Assembly: GCF_014332695.1 (NCBI RefSeq)
Contig: NZ_MBUA01000030.1
Location: 124,001 to 188,000, forward strand
Reading direction: 5' to 3'
Length of the DNA stretch: 64,000 nt
Origin: Flavihumibacter stibioxidans
Lineage (GTDB): Bacteria > Bacteroidota > Bacteroidia > Chitinophagales > Chitinophagaceae
Both the position numbers and the translations under genes were made by a program. This document shows positions 1 through 10,449 of this stretch, in pieces; the stretch's first letter is position 1, and the number at the start of each line of letters is the position of its first letter. The notes below the pieces were generated by a model. It was not told the origin of the DNA. It was given only the letters and a program-made list of their open reading frames with translations, and searched no databases.

Positions 1-1
1 G

Positions 2-748
2 CTCAGCATACTGGCCTACCTGCTGCAGGAGAAGCTTATTTTTAAACCGGAAAAACTGCACCAGGATTTCAAATTCCAATATGACATCCCCTTCCGGGAA
101 TTATTCTTCGATGTAGAGCCGGGTGTGCGGATCAACGGATTGCATTTTCACCGGGAGAACCCTCTTGGACTTGTATTATACCTGCATGGCAATTCGCGCA
201 GCATAAAGGGCTGGGCGAAATATGCCCGCGATTTTTACCGTTACAATTACGACGTGGTGCTGGTTGATTACCGGGGATTTGGCAAGAGCACCGGCAAGCG
301 AAGTGAAAAGGAAATGCTGAAGGATATTCAGTATGTTTATGATACCCTGGCTGTTCAATACCCCGAACACCATATCATCGTTTATGGCCGGAGCATCGGA
401 AGCGGATTCGCGGCCAGGATAGCTTCGGATAATCGTCCCCGTTACCTCATCCTGGATGCCCCCTATTACAGTTTCAAAAAGGTGGTGGAGAGATTTCTTC
501 CCATTCTGCCGGTATCACTGGTATTGCGTTATCACCTGCGCACTGACAGGTGGATTCGTCATGTGAACTGTCACACCTATATTATCCATGGCACCCGCGA
601 CTGGCTGATACCCATCCGGCACAGCGAGAAACTGCAGCGCATCAGTCCGGGTAAGATCACCCTGATCCGCATCCACGGCGGTGGCCACAACAACCTGCCG
701 CAGTTTCCCGAATACCATAATTTCATCAGGGATATCCTCAAATATTAA
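2..748 (+). CDS. alpha/beta hydrolase, 5' end outside window
   Basis: Serine hydrolase of the alpha/beta fold. The frame is open from base 2, so the start lies upstream; the GTG at 125 is internal. Visible parts are an LYLHGN oxyanion-loop motif, nucleophile elbow YGRSIGSG, acid motif HGTRDWLIP and a terminal GGGHNN histidine. It is a paralogue of the hydrolase at 19755-20567, which has a membrane anchor before the same region, so this copy is probably anchored too (inference). It converges on the PKD protein gene with a 28-bp gap. Substrate unknown. Confidence 0.8.
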   Translation, partial: LSILAYLLQEKLIFKPEKLHQDFKFQYDIPFRELFFDVEPGVRINGLHFHRENPLGLVLYLHGNSRSIKGWAKYARDFYRYNYDVVLVDYRGFGKSTGKRSEKEMLKDIQYVYDTLAVQYPEHHIIVYGRSIGSGFAARIASDNRPRYLILDAPYYSFKKVVERFLPILPVSLVLRYHLRTDRWIRHVNCHTYIIHGTRDWLIPIRHSEKLQRISPGKITLIRIHGGGHNNLPQFPEYHNFIRDILKY

Positions 749-776
749 CCCTTCTCACGGCGGAAAGTATGGCATA

Positions 777-3700
777 TCAGTACAGTACCACTACAGAGCC
801 CTTGCGCTGAAAGCGCTGGTCCATGCACTGGAATTCAATCATGTACACATAGGCACCCGATGGTACCGCGCTTCCGTTGAAACGGCCATCCCAAACAGCT
901 TCCTGGTCATTCACCTGGAAGTTCTTCCGTTCAAATACTTTCTGCCCGAAGCGGTTGTAAACCATGATATAGTTCACCTGCGTAACGCCATCCGCCCTGA
1001 TCCTGAAGCCTTCATTTTTTCCATCTGCATTGGGTGTAAAGGCATTGGGTATATAGATTCTGCTGTCGTTACAGAGAACGGTAAAGGACACCGTATCGGT
1101 GGCCACACAGCCATCTGCAGTGGCAGCGGTTACCCGGTAGGTAATGGGCCATTGCGGCCTGGTTTCCGGAGCCGGGCAGGTGGTACAACTCAGGAAATCG
1201 GAGGGCTCCCAGCGCCAGGATACTACATTACTGCCGGATTTGGTGCGTATCAGGTAATTTGATCCGGGCTGCAATTCCATATCTGCACCCGCATCAATCA
1301 CAGGCAGTGGCAGGACCCTTACAGTAATATCGGAAGTATCGTTGAAACAACTGCCTTCTCCTGTTCCCACCACCGTATAAGTGATGGTGGAATCCGGCCG
1401 GACCCTGGGGTTAGCGATACCAGTATTGCTGAGGCCATTTGTCTGGTTGATCCATTGATAGGATACGGCGCCGGCGGCGGACAATTGAACAACCTCTCCT
1501 TCGCACACACTAATAACGGGGTTCACCTGCAGACTGAATGGCCTGATAACAGTTATTTCCGCCGAATCGGTATTGCTGCAGTTGAATTCATTGGTACCGG
1601 TAACAATGTACCGGGTATCTGCCTGGGGTGATACCACCACCTCAGAGCCGGACGTGGTGTTTAATCCCGCTGCAGGCGACCAGGCATACCGGACAGCGCC
1701 ACTAACGGTAAGGGATACCGGAATCCCTTCACAAAGCGTAATATCCTTTTGCGACAATACCAGGCGGGGCTTTCCCCTCACCTCCAGCTGGTGCAAAACT
1801 GTATCGGAGCAACCATTATTATCCACCACCAATTTTACCAGGAAAGAACCGGGCTCATTGTAGTTCCTGGCGGGCGGTTGCTGTTGTGAGGAGCGCGAGC
1901 CGTCTTCAAAGATCCAGTTGTAGGAAGGCTGTCCGGGTAATTGGGTAGAGGCCCTGAATAACACCGAACCATCTTCACAGATTTCCTGCGGCGCGGTAAT
2001 CAAACCTCCCAGACCCTGGAAGGCTTTCAGGGTGGCGCCGACCTCTTTACGGCAGCCGGCTGATGATTTAACCAGCAGCTTCACTTCATATGTGCCGGCA
2101 GACTGGTAGGCAAAGGAAGGCGATTTCAGTTGCGAGGTATCAGCTGGATTGCCCGTGCCGAAATTCCAGTGATAACTCAGTTGATCTGGCGAAACTTCAC
2201 CGGTTATGCTGCTGATGACCGGATCAAAAAGCAATTGTTTGGGCGCGCAGAAACTGGCGCCGGGATTGGGAAGCGTCACCTGCAGGTCATCGATCACCAC
2301 CTGCTGGTCGAGCTTCACCGAAGCGCTGCAACCAGAGGCATCCGTCACCACCAGAAGTGGTGTATAAATACCCGGATACCGGTAATGATGAACCGAAAAA
2401 CTATCTGTGGTTTGCGCGAGTGTACCATCACCAAAATCCCAGTGATAGGATTGTACGTTGGAGGCATCGGAGCTTAAAGTGATGGTTTGTTCAGTACAAC
2501 CCCTGAGCAGGTCCGCAGCGAGATCAGCAGACATGGACCGTATCCTGACAGAATCAATCGTTGTATATTTCGTGCCATTATCACTCCAGGTGTTCAGGGT
2601 TACGAGGTAAAAACCTGGTTTCGTGTATACGTGACTGGGATTAAACACATTTTCCACCACCGTGCCGTCGCCAAAATCCCAACTGTAGCGGCTCGCGTTA
2701 CTGGAGTGATTGGTAAACTGCACCAGTACGGGCGGGCAGGAACTGTTGCTTACAAAGGACGCATTGATGGAAAAGGCGGCATTGATATATTTCACCAGGA
2801 TGGATTGGCTGGCCGTATCGGCGCAACCGCTGAGAGTATTCCGCGCGATCAGTCGCACCTGGTAGGTCCCGGGCCGGGAGTAGGTTTTATCCGGACTGAC
2901 ACTTGCGGAACCGGTGCCGTCACCAAAGGTCCACTGGTAAGAAGTATTAACCGGATCCGAGCTGCTGGAATTGTTTTGAAAACTGATGGTGGAGCCCGGT
3001 GAAATGGTGGTGGCTGAAGGAAGGAATCCTGCTTTCAGTTCAGAAAACTGTAAATCCAGCATTTCTCCCTTTATATCAATACAACCGTCTGCATCCGTTA
3101 CCTTATGGGCCACATAATAACTGCCGGGCCACTGGAATTCGCGGGAATAGAGCTGTTGTTGCGGCACGGTTTCATAGTTACCATACCACCATATTTGTTC
3201 CCTTTTTACAATAGGTGCATTTCCTGTACCCCCGGAGAGGTCTTCGATGGTGATGGTATTCCCGCTTTTACAAATATCCGGTGTTACCCGCCTGAAATCG
3301 GCCACCGGGCCCCTAAAGGAAATGGGCACAATATTGGTGGTATCATAGCAGCCAAACCCCTGCGAATAAAGGATAACCTGTACATCTTTTTTAGTACGGT
3401 CAAATCCCTTCCGGGTAAAAAGGATATATTCAGGAGTATTCTCGCGGAGAGATACCCCGGGATCGTTATCCAGTGAAAAAGGCACCAGCTCTGTACCGTC
3501 ACTGTGCTGCCATCTGGGTGTGCTGTACCCGAAATAATAACCGGTGTTACGGGGGTTCTTCTCCACATTTGAAATCTTAAACTCTACATGGTCTTCGCGC
3601 CAGCAGGCAATGGACTTATTTATGGTGAGTAATGGCTGCTGTTTCAGCAGTACCGTTACACCGATGGAATCGGATACTGTACAGGCGCCTCTTTTGGTGG

Positions 3701-5804
3701 TGAGTTTGGCCAGGTACCAACCGGAGTTTTTATACTTATGCTGTATGCTTTCCTGTTCCTGGTTAAGGTTAACCACTGTGCCGTCGCCAAAATCCCAGGT
3801 CCAGCTATCTGTGAGGGCGGAATTCTGCCGGAAAGTAACCAGTCCCCTTGTTCCATCGCAGGTATTGATAACTTCCGAGATGCGCGGGAAGGGCGCCGTA
3901 ACTTTCACCAATGCCTCTTTTACGATGGTGTCTGCACAGAACAAATCTGTACTGATGAGTTTTACAGAATAAACCCCCTCTTCCTGGTATTTATGTTCGA
4001 ACCGGCGCTGGTAAGAATAGCCTTGCACAATAGTACCATCTCCAAAGTCGACATAATTGTACATGAAATCGTTGTTCACTGTTTTATCCTCCAGGATGAA
4101 TGGTGTATTGCCACAAATCTCTGTGGCGGAAACGGTGAAATCAGCCTTGAAAGGGTCTCTTATGGCAAGGCTGCCATCCAGTAAAGCTTCGTTGGTACAG
4201 CCTTTATCGGTAGTGAAGGTTAATTTCGGCCGGTAATTCCCTTCTTTCGTATATACATGCTCGGGACTAGCCTCAGTTGAGGTGGTACCATCCCCGAAAT
4301 CCCAAAGGTAAGTGCGAATAATTTCCTGGGTAACTGCCTCGAAGCGCACTTTCATGGGGCCACAGGAGCCTCGTTCCCATGGTTCAGCATCCAGGTTGGT
4401 CATGCGAAGCTCGGCATAGGGCTTCCGGGTATCCACATATTGATGCACCTCGGCCCTGCAGCCATAAGCATCCTTCAAACGAAGGGTTGCCCTGAAGGTT
4501 CCCTGATATTCATAATTCACTTTTCTACTGTTATTGCCGGAGTCTGCACCATGATACTCCATATCCCATTCCCACTTCACTGCAGAGGCTGTTGTATCCC
4601 TAAAGGTTACTTCTACCGGGCCGCCACAGGGATGGGCAAAGTCCATAATAAAGCCTTTCAATTCCGGAGACTGCCGGATGGCAAGCACTTTGGAAACCGA
4701 CTGCCGGCATTCGCCGAACTGGTTGGTAAGGGTTACGGTATGATTGCCGGGGGTCGGGAATTGATAGTACATCTCCTGCCCGATCCATGCAGGATAATCA
4801 AATCCATCCCCGAAATTCCAGGTTACCTGGCTGGCACCGGGAGTACTGAGGTTGGTAAACTGCATACTGGGCCAGGTACAGAGCGAATCATCCACCCTGA
4901 AATCAGTAACAAAATTAGCCACATTGATGGCCTCAGACAGGGTGGTGGTATGGGTGCAGCCTTCGGAGCTGGTAACCGTTAGTTTGGTAAAGAACTCGCC
5001 TTTGTCTTTGAATACGTGGCTGGGATTTTTCTCCGTGCTGGTGGTTCCGTCACCAAAATCCCAGGTATAAGTCAACTGCCCGGGGCCGACGCTTCCATTG
5101 ACAAATGTTACCGGATCTGACACCGAACAGATAAATGATTTTTCAGGAGAGAAAACGGCCCTGGTTTCGGGCAACACCTGCAGGATGTTTTCCTTTAACA
5201 GGGTTGACTGGCATCCGCCACTGTTGGTGACCGTTAGACTAACCGAACGATTGCCTGCCGAGGTGAAAGTATGGCTGATACTGGCTTCCCGGGTACTGAG
5301 CACATTGCCATCGCCGAAATCCCAGAAATAATCAGCTATGTCACCATCACCGGCAAGTGCTTTAGCAGAAAACTGTACTTCCAGGGGAAAGCATCCTTTG
5401 ATTATGGAAGATTCAAAATCTACTACCGGTGGTTTGAACACCTGGATGGTTTTTGAAATAGTGGAAGTCTGCGAGCCATCCCTGACGGTGAGGGTTACCG
5501 TATAAGCACCTTCGTCGGGGAAAATGGAAGAAGGACTGGCTATCACCGCTTTGTTGCCATTACCGAATTGCCATTCATAGGTAGCAGCAGGCGAAACGCC
5601 GGTACTGGTATTGGTGAAAGCCACTACCAGGGGGGCGCATCCGCCCGTTTTACCTGCATTGAAATCGGCTTTTACCTGTGCGCTTACAATTGCCGGGCAA
5701 AGCAGGCAAAGGCTTGCCAGGCATAAAAAGAGGATAAGGGTCCTGAAATGAAAAACCACAGAATCAATAATTAAGTTCCTGAATTGGCTTAATGCCGGCG
5801 ACAA
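777..5804 (-). CDS. Giant PKD-repeat protein with type IX secretion/gliding C-terminal domain
   Basis: Secreted surface protein of 1675 residues. The N-terminus carries a signal peptide with hydrophobic core LILFLCLASLCLLC, cleaved near VSAQ. I count about 13 PKD-like units marked by variants of W-D-F-G-D-G, then three Ig-like blocks that each begin with a CEG motif, then a gliding-motility-associated C-terminal domain (IPNAFTPNADGKNEGF, later YNRFGQKVF and the W-D-G-R-F-N-G motif). That last domain is the type B sorting signal of the type IX system, so the protein should cross the outer membrane and stay at the surface or be released. Role in adhesion or gliding is family inference. The most upstream ATG was used; a start a few codons later is possible. 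Confidence 0.88.
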   Translation of the reverse strand: MSPALSQFRNLIIDSVVFHFRTLILFLCLASLCLLCPAIVSAQVKADFNAGKTGGCAPLVVAFTNTSTGVSPAATYEWQFGNGNKAVIASPSSIFPDEGAYTVTLTVRDGSQTSTISKTIQVFKPPVVDFESSIIKGCFPLEVQFSAKALAGDGDIADYFWDFGDGNVLSTREASISHTFTSAGNRSVSLTVTNSGGCQSTLLKENILQVLPETRAVFSPEKSFICSVSDPVTFVNGSVGPGQLTYTWDFGDGTTSTEKNPSHVFKDKGEFFTKLTVTSSEGCTHTTTLSEAINVANFVTDFRVDDSLCTWPSMQFTNLSTPGASQVTWNFGDGFDYPAWIGQEMYYQFPTPGNHTVTLTNQFGECRQSVSKVLAIRQSPELKGFIMDFAHPCGGPVEVTFRDTTASAVKWEWDMEYHGADSGNNSRKVNYEYQGTFRATLRLKDAYGCRAEVHQYVDTRKPYAELRMTNLDAEPWERGSCGPMKVRFEAVTQEIIRTYLWDFGDGTTSTEASPEHVYTKEGNYRPKLTFTTDKGCTNEALLDGSLAIRDPFKADFTVSATEICGNTPFILEDKTVNNDFMYNYVDFGDGTIVQGYSYQRRFEHKYQEEGVYSVKLISTDLFCADTIVKEALVKVTAPFPRISEVINTCDGTRGLVTFRQNSALTDSWTWDFGDGTVVNLNQEQESIQHKYKNSGWYLAKLTTKRGACTVSDSIGVTVLLKQQPLLTINKSIACWREDHVEFKISNVEKNPRNTGYYFGYSTPRWQHSDGTELVPFSLDNDPGVSLRENTPEYILFTRKGFDRTKKDVQVILYSQGFGCYDTTNIVPISFRGPVADFRRVTPDICKSGNTITIEDLSGGTGNAPIVKREQIWWYGNYETVPQQQLYSREFQWPGSYYVAHKVTDADGCIDIKGEMLDLQFSELKAGFLPSATTISPGSTISFQNNSSSSDPVNTSYQWTFGDGTGSASVSPDKTYSRPGTYQVRLIARNTLSGCADTASQSILVKYINAAFSINASFVSNSSCPPVLVQFTNHSSNASRYSWDFGDGTVVENVFNPSHVYTKPGFYLVTLNTWSDNGTKYTTIDSVRIRSMSADLAADLLRGCTEQTITLSSDASNVQSYHWDFGDGTLAQTTDSFSVHHYRYPGIYTPLLVVTDASGCSASVKLDQQVVIDDLQVTLPNPGASFCAPKQLLFDPVISSITGEVSPDQLSYHWNFGTGNPADTSQLKSPSFAYQSAGTYEVKLLVKSSAGCRKEVGATLKAFQGLGGLITAPQEICEDGSVLFRASTQLPGQPSYNWIFEDGSRSSQQQPPARNYNEPGSFLVKLVVDNNGCSDTVLHQLEVRGKPRLVLSQKDITLCEGIPVSLTVSGAVRYAWSPAAGLNTTSGSEVVVSPQADTRYIVTGTNEFNCSNTDSAEITVIRPFSLQVNPVISVCEGEVVQLSAAGAVSYQWINQTNGLSNTGIANPRVRPDSTITYTVVGTGEGSCFNDTSDITVRVLPLPVIDAGADMELQPGSNYLIRTKSGSNVVSWRWEPSDFLSCTTCPAPETRPQWPITYRVTAATADGCVATDTVSFTVLCNDSRIYIPNAFTPNADGKNEGFRIRADGVTQVNYIMVYNRFGQKVFERKNFQVNDQEAVWDGRFNGSAVPSGAYVYMIEFQCMDQRFQRKGSVVVLY

Positions 5805-5876
5805 GATATGGCAATACCAATAAGAATCAAATACCCCGGATGAAGGAATTGTTTATTCAGACAGCCATTTCCAGGT

Positions 5877-6320
5877 TCAGTCAAACTGGCCCTCCAGACT
5901 ACGCAATTCATTCATGATGCCATCCAGTTTCTGTTTTTCCTTTTTCAGAATCCTTTTCCCCAGGTAAAACCAGGCAAACAGCATCCAGGCTGCATAGACC
6001 AAAAGAAAAATCGTGATATTCAGCAATGGCCTGCCCTGCATCACTTCTATGAAATATATACCCATGGCAATGTTCAGTCCAATGAAGTAAGCCGGCATAA
6101 TAATGGTCGCCTGTTTCTTACGCAGGGCATAATAGTCCTCCCATTGCCTGAGGTGCTGGTCCGGCGGTGCGGCATCATCGATCAACCTGATTTGCTTATA
6201 GGTGTAAAACAGCAGGGAAGCCTGAAACAGGCAAATCAGGACGACCATGCCCATGCATAATTTCAGGATGCCCGGTGAGTACTGCCTGTATAACTGTGTA
6301 AATTCTTCCTGTTGGTTCAT
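5877..6320 (-). CDS. Small membrane protein of unknown function
   Basis: A 147-residue protein with three hydrophobic segments, at about residues 20-41, 71-93 and 98-120, and a lysine-rich amphipathic C-terminus (GKRILKKEKQKL) that looks coiled-coil. The N-terminal 18 residues are hydrophilic. I recognise no family. It lies 72 bp upstream of the PKD protein gene on the same strand and could be co-transcribed, but no shared function is evident. Confidence 0.65.
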   Translation of the reverse strand: MNQQEEFTQLYRQYSPGILKLCMGMVVLICLFQASLLFYTYKQIRLIDDAAPPDQHLRQWEDYYALRKKQATIIMPAYFIGLNIAMGIYFIEVMQGRPLLNITIFLLVYAAWMLFAWFYLGKRILKKEKQKLDGIMNELRSLEGQFD

Positions 6321-6435
6321 GCCGGCTACTTCACATTTTTGTGTTTGGGTTTGGACGCACCATTCTGTTCAGGATTACAGAATTAGCAAAAAAAATTCCA
6401 TTTATCCCCCGGCACTTGCCACCTGTACTTATTAC

Positions 6436-6466
6436 TTGTACATGGAATCAAGGCTCGCTATTTTTA
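6436..6466 (+). promoter_or_regulatory. Candidate Bacteroidota promoter of S41 peptidase gene
   Basis: TTG at 6436-6438, a 20-nt spacer, and TATTTTTA at 6459-6466, one mismatch from the TAnnTTTG box. Expected transcription start is about 15-20 nt before the ATG at 6491. Confidence 0.4.
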
Positions 6467-6490
6467 TCATGACAATATTTTGACCATTAA

Positions 6491-7879
6491 ATGAATCAGA
6501 AAATTACGCGGGTCTTATGCCTGCTGGCCATAAGTCTTTGCCTGTTTTACCCGGTTGCCAGGGGTCAGGGGCCTGTTTTCACCAGGAACCAGGTAGTGGA
6601 AGACCTTAACCATTACCATAAAACCCTGGAAGAGGTGCATTTCAATCCATGGCTGCACATCAGCAGGGAAACCTACCTTAAGAAATTCGACAGCCTGAAA
6701 GCAGCCCTTCCGGACACCATTTCTGCCAACGAATTATTGGCCCGGCTGTATCCGTTATCGGCCCTGTTAAAAGATGGCCATGCCATGCCGGCCATTGTAC
6801 AACCGGTTCTCAGAAATGAATACGGCAAAAAACAGTTCCTGCCCTTTGTACCGGAATATGATGAAAAAGACCGGCTGTATTTCCCCGTTGGCTTTGCCGG
6901 CAAAAACCAGTTGAAACCCGGCGCCAGGATTTTGTCTGTCAACGGATTGGATATGGCTGATTTTTCGCGGAAGATAAAAAGGTATCATGGCGGACTGGAT
7001 CATTACAGCCGGGAGATGTCTGTCAAATTATTACCGTTGCACCTTTTCCTGGCGGACATCAAAGCCCCCTTCATCATCCGTTACCGGGAAGCGAAAGGAC
7101 GCACCAGGACCCTGGAACTGGCGGAAGGAATCACCTATGCCGAGGCCCTGTCTGAAGGCATGCCGCATATCCGGGATAAAGCATATTCCTATAAGATCAT
7201 CGACAATAAGCTGGCCTATTTCAATTTTAAGAATATGAGTGGCGACTGGAAAGTGCTGGGCCAATTCCTGGATTCATTATTCACGGAGATACGCACCCGT
7301 AAAATAAACATACTTGCCGTTGACCTGCGCCAGAACAGCGGAGGGAACAGCCTGCTGGGTGACCTCCTGCTGAGTTATCTCACCCGAAAGCCACATGCAC
7401 AGATGGGCACAAAATTCTGGAAAATAAGTCAGCCCTATAAGGAGCACCTGCTCAAAAATGGTAATAACGGCCATGCCTACCTGCAGCAACCCAATGGCAG
7501 TACCTGGGAGATGGGCAATTGCAGTTCACATGAACCCATGTTCAGGGTTGACTCCATCTTTGAAGGCAGGATTTATTTTATTACCGGGGCTTTTACTTTT
7601 TCCAGTGCCAATATGCTGGCAGACGCCGTCAAACATTACCGCATCGGCACCATCATCGGCGAGCCCACCGGGGAAAGCACCAATGATTTCGGTGAAACCC
7701 TGAACATAGAATTGCCTGCTACCAAAGTCCGTATGCAGTTGACAACCTCTTTTGAAGTTGGGGCGGATTGTGACCAATCACATAACAAGCCGGTGATGCC
7801 GGATATCCTCATTCGCAATACCATTGCAGACAAAATCGCAGGCAGGGATCCGGTGCTTGAATACCTGCGCAGGCTATAG
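6491..7879 (+). CDS. Secreted S41-family peptidase
   Basis: Tail-specific-protease family hydrolase of 462 residues. The signal peptide ends near PVARGQ. A PDZ-like segment follows (LKPGARILSVNGLDM, about residues 138-155), then the S41 core: VDLRQNSGGNS, and the probable nucleophile region ITGAFTFSSANMLAD, followed by IGEPTGES. It probably acts in the periplasm or outside the cell on peptides; the natural substrate is unknown. A second, clearly different S41 gene lies at 61847-63148. Confidence 0.82.
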   Translation: MNQKITRVLCLLAISLCLFYPVARGQGPVFTRNQVVEDLNHYHKTLEEVHFNPWLHISRETYLKKFDSLKAALPDTISANELLARLYPLSALLKDGHAMPAIVQPVLRNEYGKKQFLPFVPEYDEKDRLYFPVGFAGKNQLKPGARILSVNGLDMADFSRKIKRYHGGLDHYSREMSVKLLPLHLFLADIKAPFIIRYREAKGRTRTLELAEGITYAEALSEGMPHIRDKAYSYKIIDNKLAYFNFKNMSGDWKVLGQFLDSLFTEIRTRKINILAVDLRQNSGGNSLLGDLLLSYLTRKPHAQMGTKFWKISQPYKEHLLKNGNNGHAYLQQPNGSTWEMGNCSSHEPMFRVDSIFEGRIYFITGAFTFSSANMLADAVKHYRIGTIIGEPTGESTNDFGETLNIELPATKVRMQLTTSFEVGADCDQSHNKPVMPDILIRNTIADKIAGRDPVLEYLRRL

Positions 7880-7996
7880 CATGGCTATTACCGAAATTTA
7901 TTCCGGTCAGTGCAAAAGGACGGTTTGCAGTTTGATTTCCTTAACACCAGGCCCTAATAACGCAGTGAACCGATACAAAGGTTGTAAATTGTATAC

Positions 7997-9157
7997 ATGG
8001 TAAAAACATTCTACTCCCGCCTGCTGCTTGTAACAGGCAGTTTTTTCCTGGGCGTTTTATCAATTGCCCAGCAGCCGTATTATCCCGACAAAACCTGGAA
8101 TACCAAACAGGCATCGGAACTTAAGATGAGCCGCATCTGGCTCGACAGCGCCGTACAACTTGCCTTGAACAACGAGATCAAACTGGATCGCGACCTGCGG
8201 GTGGCCATCCTGAAATCTTACCAGCAGGAGCCGGATTATAAAATCCTGGGGGCAACCAGGCACCGCGGAGGACCTGCCGGACTGGTCATCAAAAACGGGT
8301 ACATCGTGGCACAATGGGGCGATGTGGAACGCCCAGACATGACCTTCAGCGTTACCAAGAGTTATCTTTCCACCATAGCCGGACTGGCACTGGACAATGG
8401 TTTGATTGGCCAGGTAACGGATAAGGTTAACCGATATGTGTGGGATGGCAGTTTTGAAGGCCCGCACAACAACAAAATCACCTGGGAACATCTGCTGACC
8501 CAAAGCTCTGACTGGTCGGGTGAATTATTTGACCAATACGACTGGGCCGACAGGCCGCCGAAGACGGGAACAATTGACGACTGGAGGAACAGAAAGCTGG
8601 TGGAACCGGGTACAGTGTTCGAATACAATGATATCAGGGTGAACCTGCTCGCCTATTCTCTGTTGCAGGTATGGAGAAAACCGCTTCCCGTTGTATTAAA
8701 GGAAATGATCCAGGATCCGATTGGCGCTTCCAGTACCTGGAGATGGTATGGTTATGATGACTCTTTCGTTAATGTGGATGGAACCATGGTGCAATCGGTC
8801 AGCGGCGGCGGGCATTTCGGTGGCGGGATGTTTATCAGTGCGCTTGACCAGGCCCGTTACGGACTGTTATTCCTGCGCAAGGGCAAATGGAAGGACAGGC
8901 AGCTCATTTCAGAAAAATGGGTCAATTCCGTTCACCAGCCATCTGCTGCCAGCAAGGAGTACGGTTACCTGTGGTGGAATAACCAGATGAACAGCCTGAA
9001 AGGCGCGCCGGCGGGCTTGTATTATGCCGTTGGCTATGGCGGGAATTACATCATCATTGACCAGGAGCATGACCTGGTGGTGGTCACCCGGTGGATGGAC
9101 ACCGGCAAGATCGGAGACCTGATGCAACTGGTGATAAAGGCGGCGGAAAACAAATAA
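7997..9157 (+). CDS. Secreted SxxK serine hydrolase (class C beta-lactamase-like)
   Basis: Beta-lactamase-fold hydrolase of 386 residues. The signal peptide ends near GVLSIAQ. The catalytic SxxK is S118-V-T-K121 in TFSVTKSYLS, the Y-x-N position reads EYND, and a glycine-rich GGGHFGGGM replaces the usual KTG-type motif. Members of this family include esterases, D-aminopeptidases and PBP-like proteins, so beta-lactam hydrolysis cannot be assumed. It stands alone between the S41 peptidase and the aldolase homologue. Confidence 0.8.
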   Translation: MVKTFYSRLLLVTGSFFLGVLSIAQQPYYPDKTWNTKQASELKMSRIWLDSAVQLALNNEIKLDRDLRVAILKSYQQEPDYKILGATRHRGGPAGLVIKNGYIVAQWGDVERPDMTFSVTKSYLSTIAGLALDNGLIGQVTDKVNRYVWDGSFEGPHNNKITWEHLLTQSSDWSGELFDQYDWADRPPKTGTIDDWRNRKLVEPGTVFEYNDIRVNLLAYSLLQVWRKPLPVVLKEMIQDPIGASSTWRWYGYDDSFVNVDGTMVQSVSGGGHFGGGMFISALDQARYGLLFLRKGKWKDRQLISEKWVNSVHQPSAASKEYGYLWWNNQMNSLKGAPAGLYYAVGYGGNYIIIDQEHDLVVVTRWMDTGKIGDLMQLVIKAAENK

Positions 9158-9174
9158 CCATAAACCATCCTGAT

Positions 9175-10344
9175 ATGTCAAACATCCATCGCAGGGACTT
9201 CCTGAGGTCTTCAGGAATGGCAATAGTGCCGGCAATGATCCCTTTCTCCAGCACCCTGGCCAATGATCCGGCAAAAAATGAATCAGCTTCCCCGGGCATC
9301 ATCAAATTTTTTGGCGATGGAGAAATGTTTGAACCGGCAGATTACCTGCAGGAACTGAACCAGATCCAGGGCAACTCACCCATTGTAAAAGACAGGTATG
9401 GAACAGGTGGTGCCGTAGAAGCGCTGGAGAAAAAATTTGAAGCGATCACAGGAAAAGAAAAAGCCATCTTCATGCCAAGCGGAACCATGGCCAACCAACT
9501 GGCCATTGCTGTTTTAAGCGGAAGCAATGCCAAAGTGATCGTACAGGAAACCAGTCATGTATTTCGTGATGAAGCAGATGCCGCTCAATCGGTATTCAGT
9601 AAAAGGCTGGTGCCCCTGGCAAAAAACGAAACCGGTTTCACCGCACAACAATTAAAGCAAGCCATTGAGGATTTAAAGAAGGAGGAGGTCTTCTTTAGCG
9701 GCATCGGTGTCGTCTCGGTTGAAAACCCTGTCCGCAGGGCCGATGGCCGCATGGTTCCGCTGGATGAAATCAAACAGATCAGCGCTTACTGCCGCAGTAA
9801 TAATATCAAACTGCACCTGGATGGCGCAAGGATTTACATGGCCTCCGCGTGGTCCGGCATTCCAGTGAAGGAATACGCCTCTTATTTTGACACGGTCTAT
9901 ATTTCCCTTTACAAATACCTTGGTGCCAGCGGAGGGGCTATATTATGCGGAGACAAAAAAATAATAGACCAGATGCCCCACCTGGTAAAGATCCATGGTG
10001 GCAATATGTACGGGAACTGGACAAATGCGGCAATGGCATTGCACAGGCTGGAGGGTATCGAAACCAGGCTTCAGGATGCCAGGAAAAGGGGAAATGAAAT
10101 TTTCAGCGGCCTCCACAAAATACAGGGAATAAGTATTGAGCCGCTGGAAAATGGCACCAATATCTTCCGGATGAAACTGGGAAATAATCTCAATGGAAAA
10201 AACCTGCAGGAAAACCTGAACAAACAATTCAATATCAGGATTGGGGCGCCGGACAAACAAAACCAGGTTTTACTTTCCGTAAATGAAACACTCCTGTACA
10301 GGAATGCGGAGTATGTGATCAACGCATTCAGAAACAGCCTGTAA
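9175..10344 (+). CDS. Threonine aldolase-like PLP enzyme with Tat signal
   Basis: Homologue of low-specificity threonine aldolase / beta-eliminating lyase, 389 residues. I chose ATG 9175 because it starts a twin-arginine-type leader (MSNIHRRDFLRSS) followed by a hydrophobic stretch; an upstream in-frame GTG at 9091 lies inside the previous gene. Fold-type I PLP features are visible: PSGTMANQ, HLDGARIY with the ring-binding Asp, and ISLYKYLGASGG with the presumed Schiff-base Lys. A periplasmic location is unusual for this cytosolic family. It begins 17 bp after the hydrolase stop, so co-transcription is likely. Confidence 0.8.
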   Translation: MSNIHRRDFLRSSGMAIVPAMIPFSSTLANDPAKNESASPGIIKFFGDGEMFEPADYLQELNQIQGNSPIVKDRYGTGGAVEALEKKFEAITGKEKAIFMPSGTMANQLAIAVLSGSNAKVIVQETSHVFRDEADAAQSVFSKRLVPLAKNETGFTAQQLKQAIEDLKKEEVFFSGIGVVSVENPVRRADGRMVPLDEIKQISAYCRSNNIKLHLDGARIYMASAWSGIPVKEYASYFDTVYISLYKYLGASGGAILCGDKKIIDQMPHLVKIHGGNMYGNWTNAAMALHRLEGIETRLQDARKRGNEIFSGLHKIQGISIEPLENGTNIFRMKLGNNLNGKNLQENLNKQFNIRIGAPDKQNQVLLSVNETLLYRNAEYVINAFRNSL

Positions 10345-10449
10345 AATATCACCGACAGTCCGCATAAAAAGCATCCTGACCGCTGGTCATACTATCCGTA
10401 TAATTATGTTGTCGCGTATACTATATTTACGGCAACTAAATCTTATATT

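Noticed and set aside
777-5804. Many plus-strand frames opposite the PKD gene
   Set aside because: All are antisense to a gene with unambiguous domain repeats; none has recognisable motifs.
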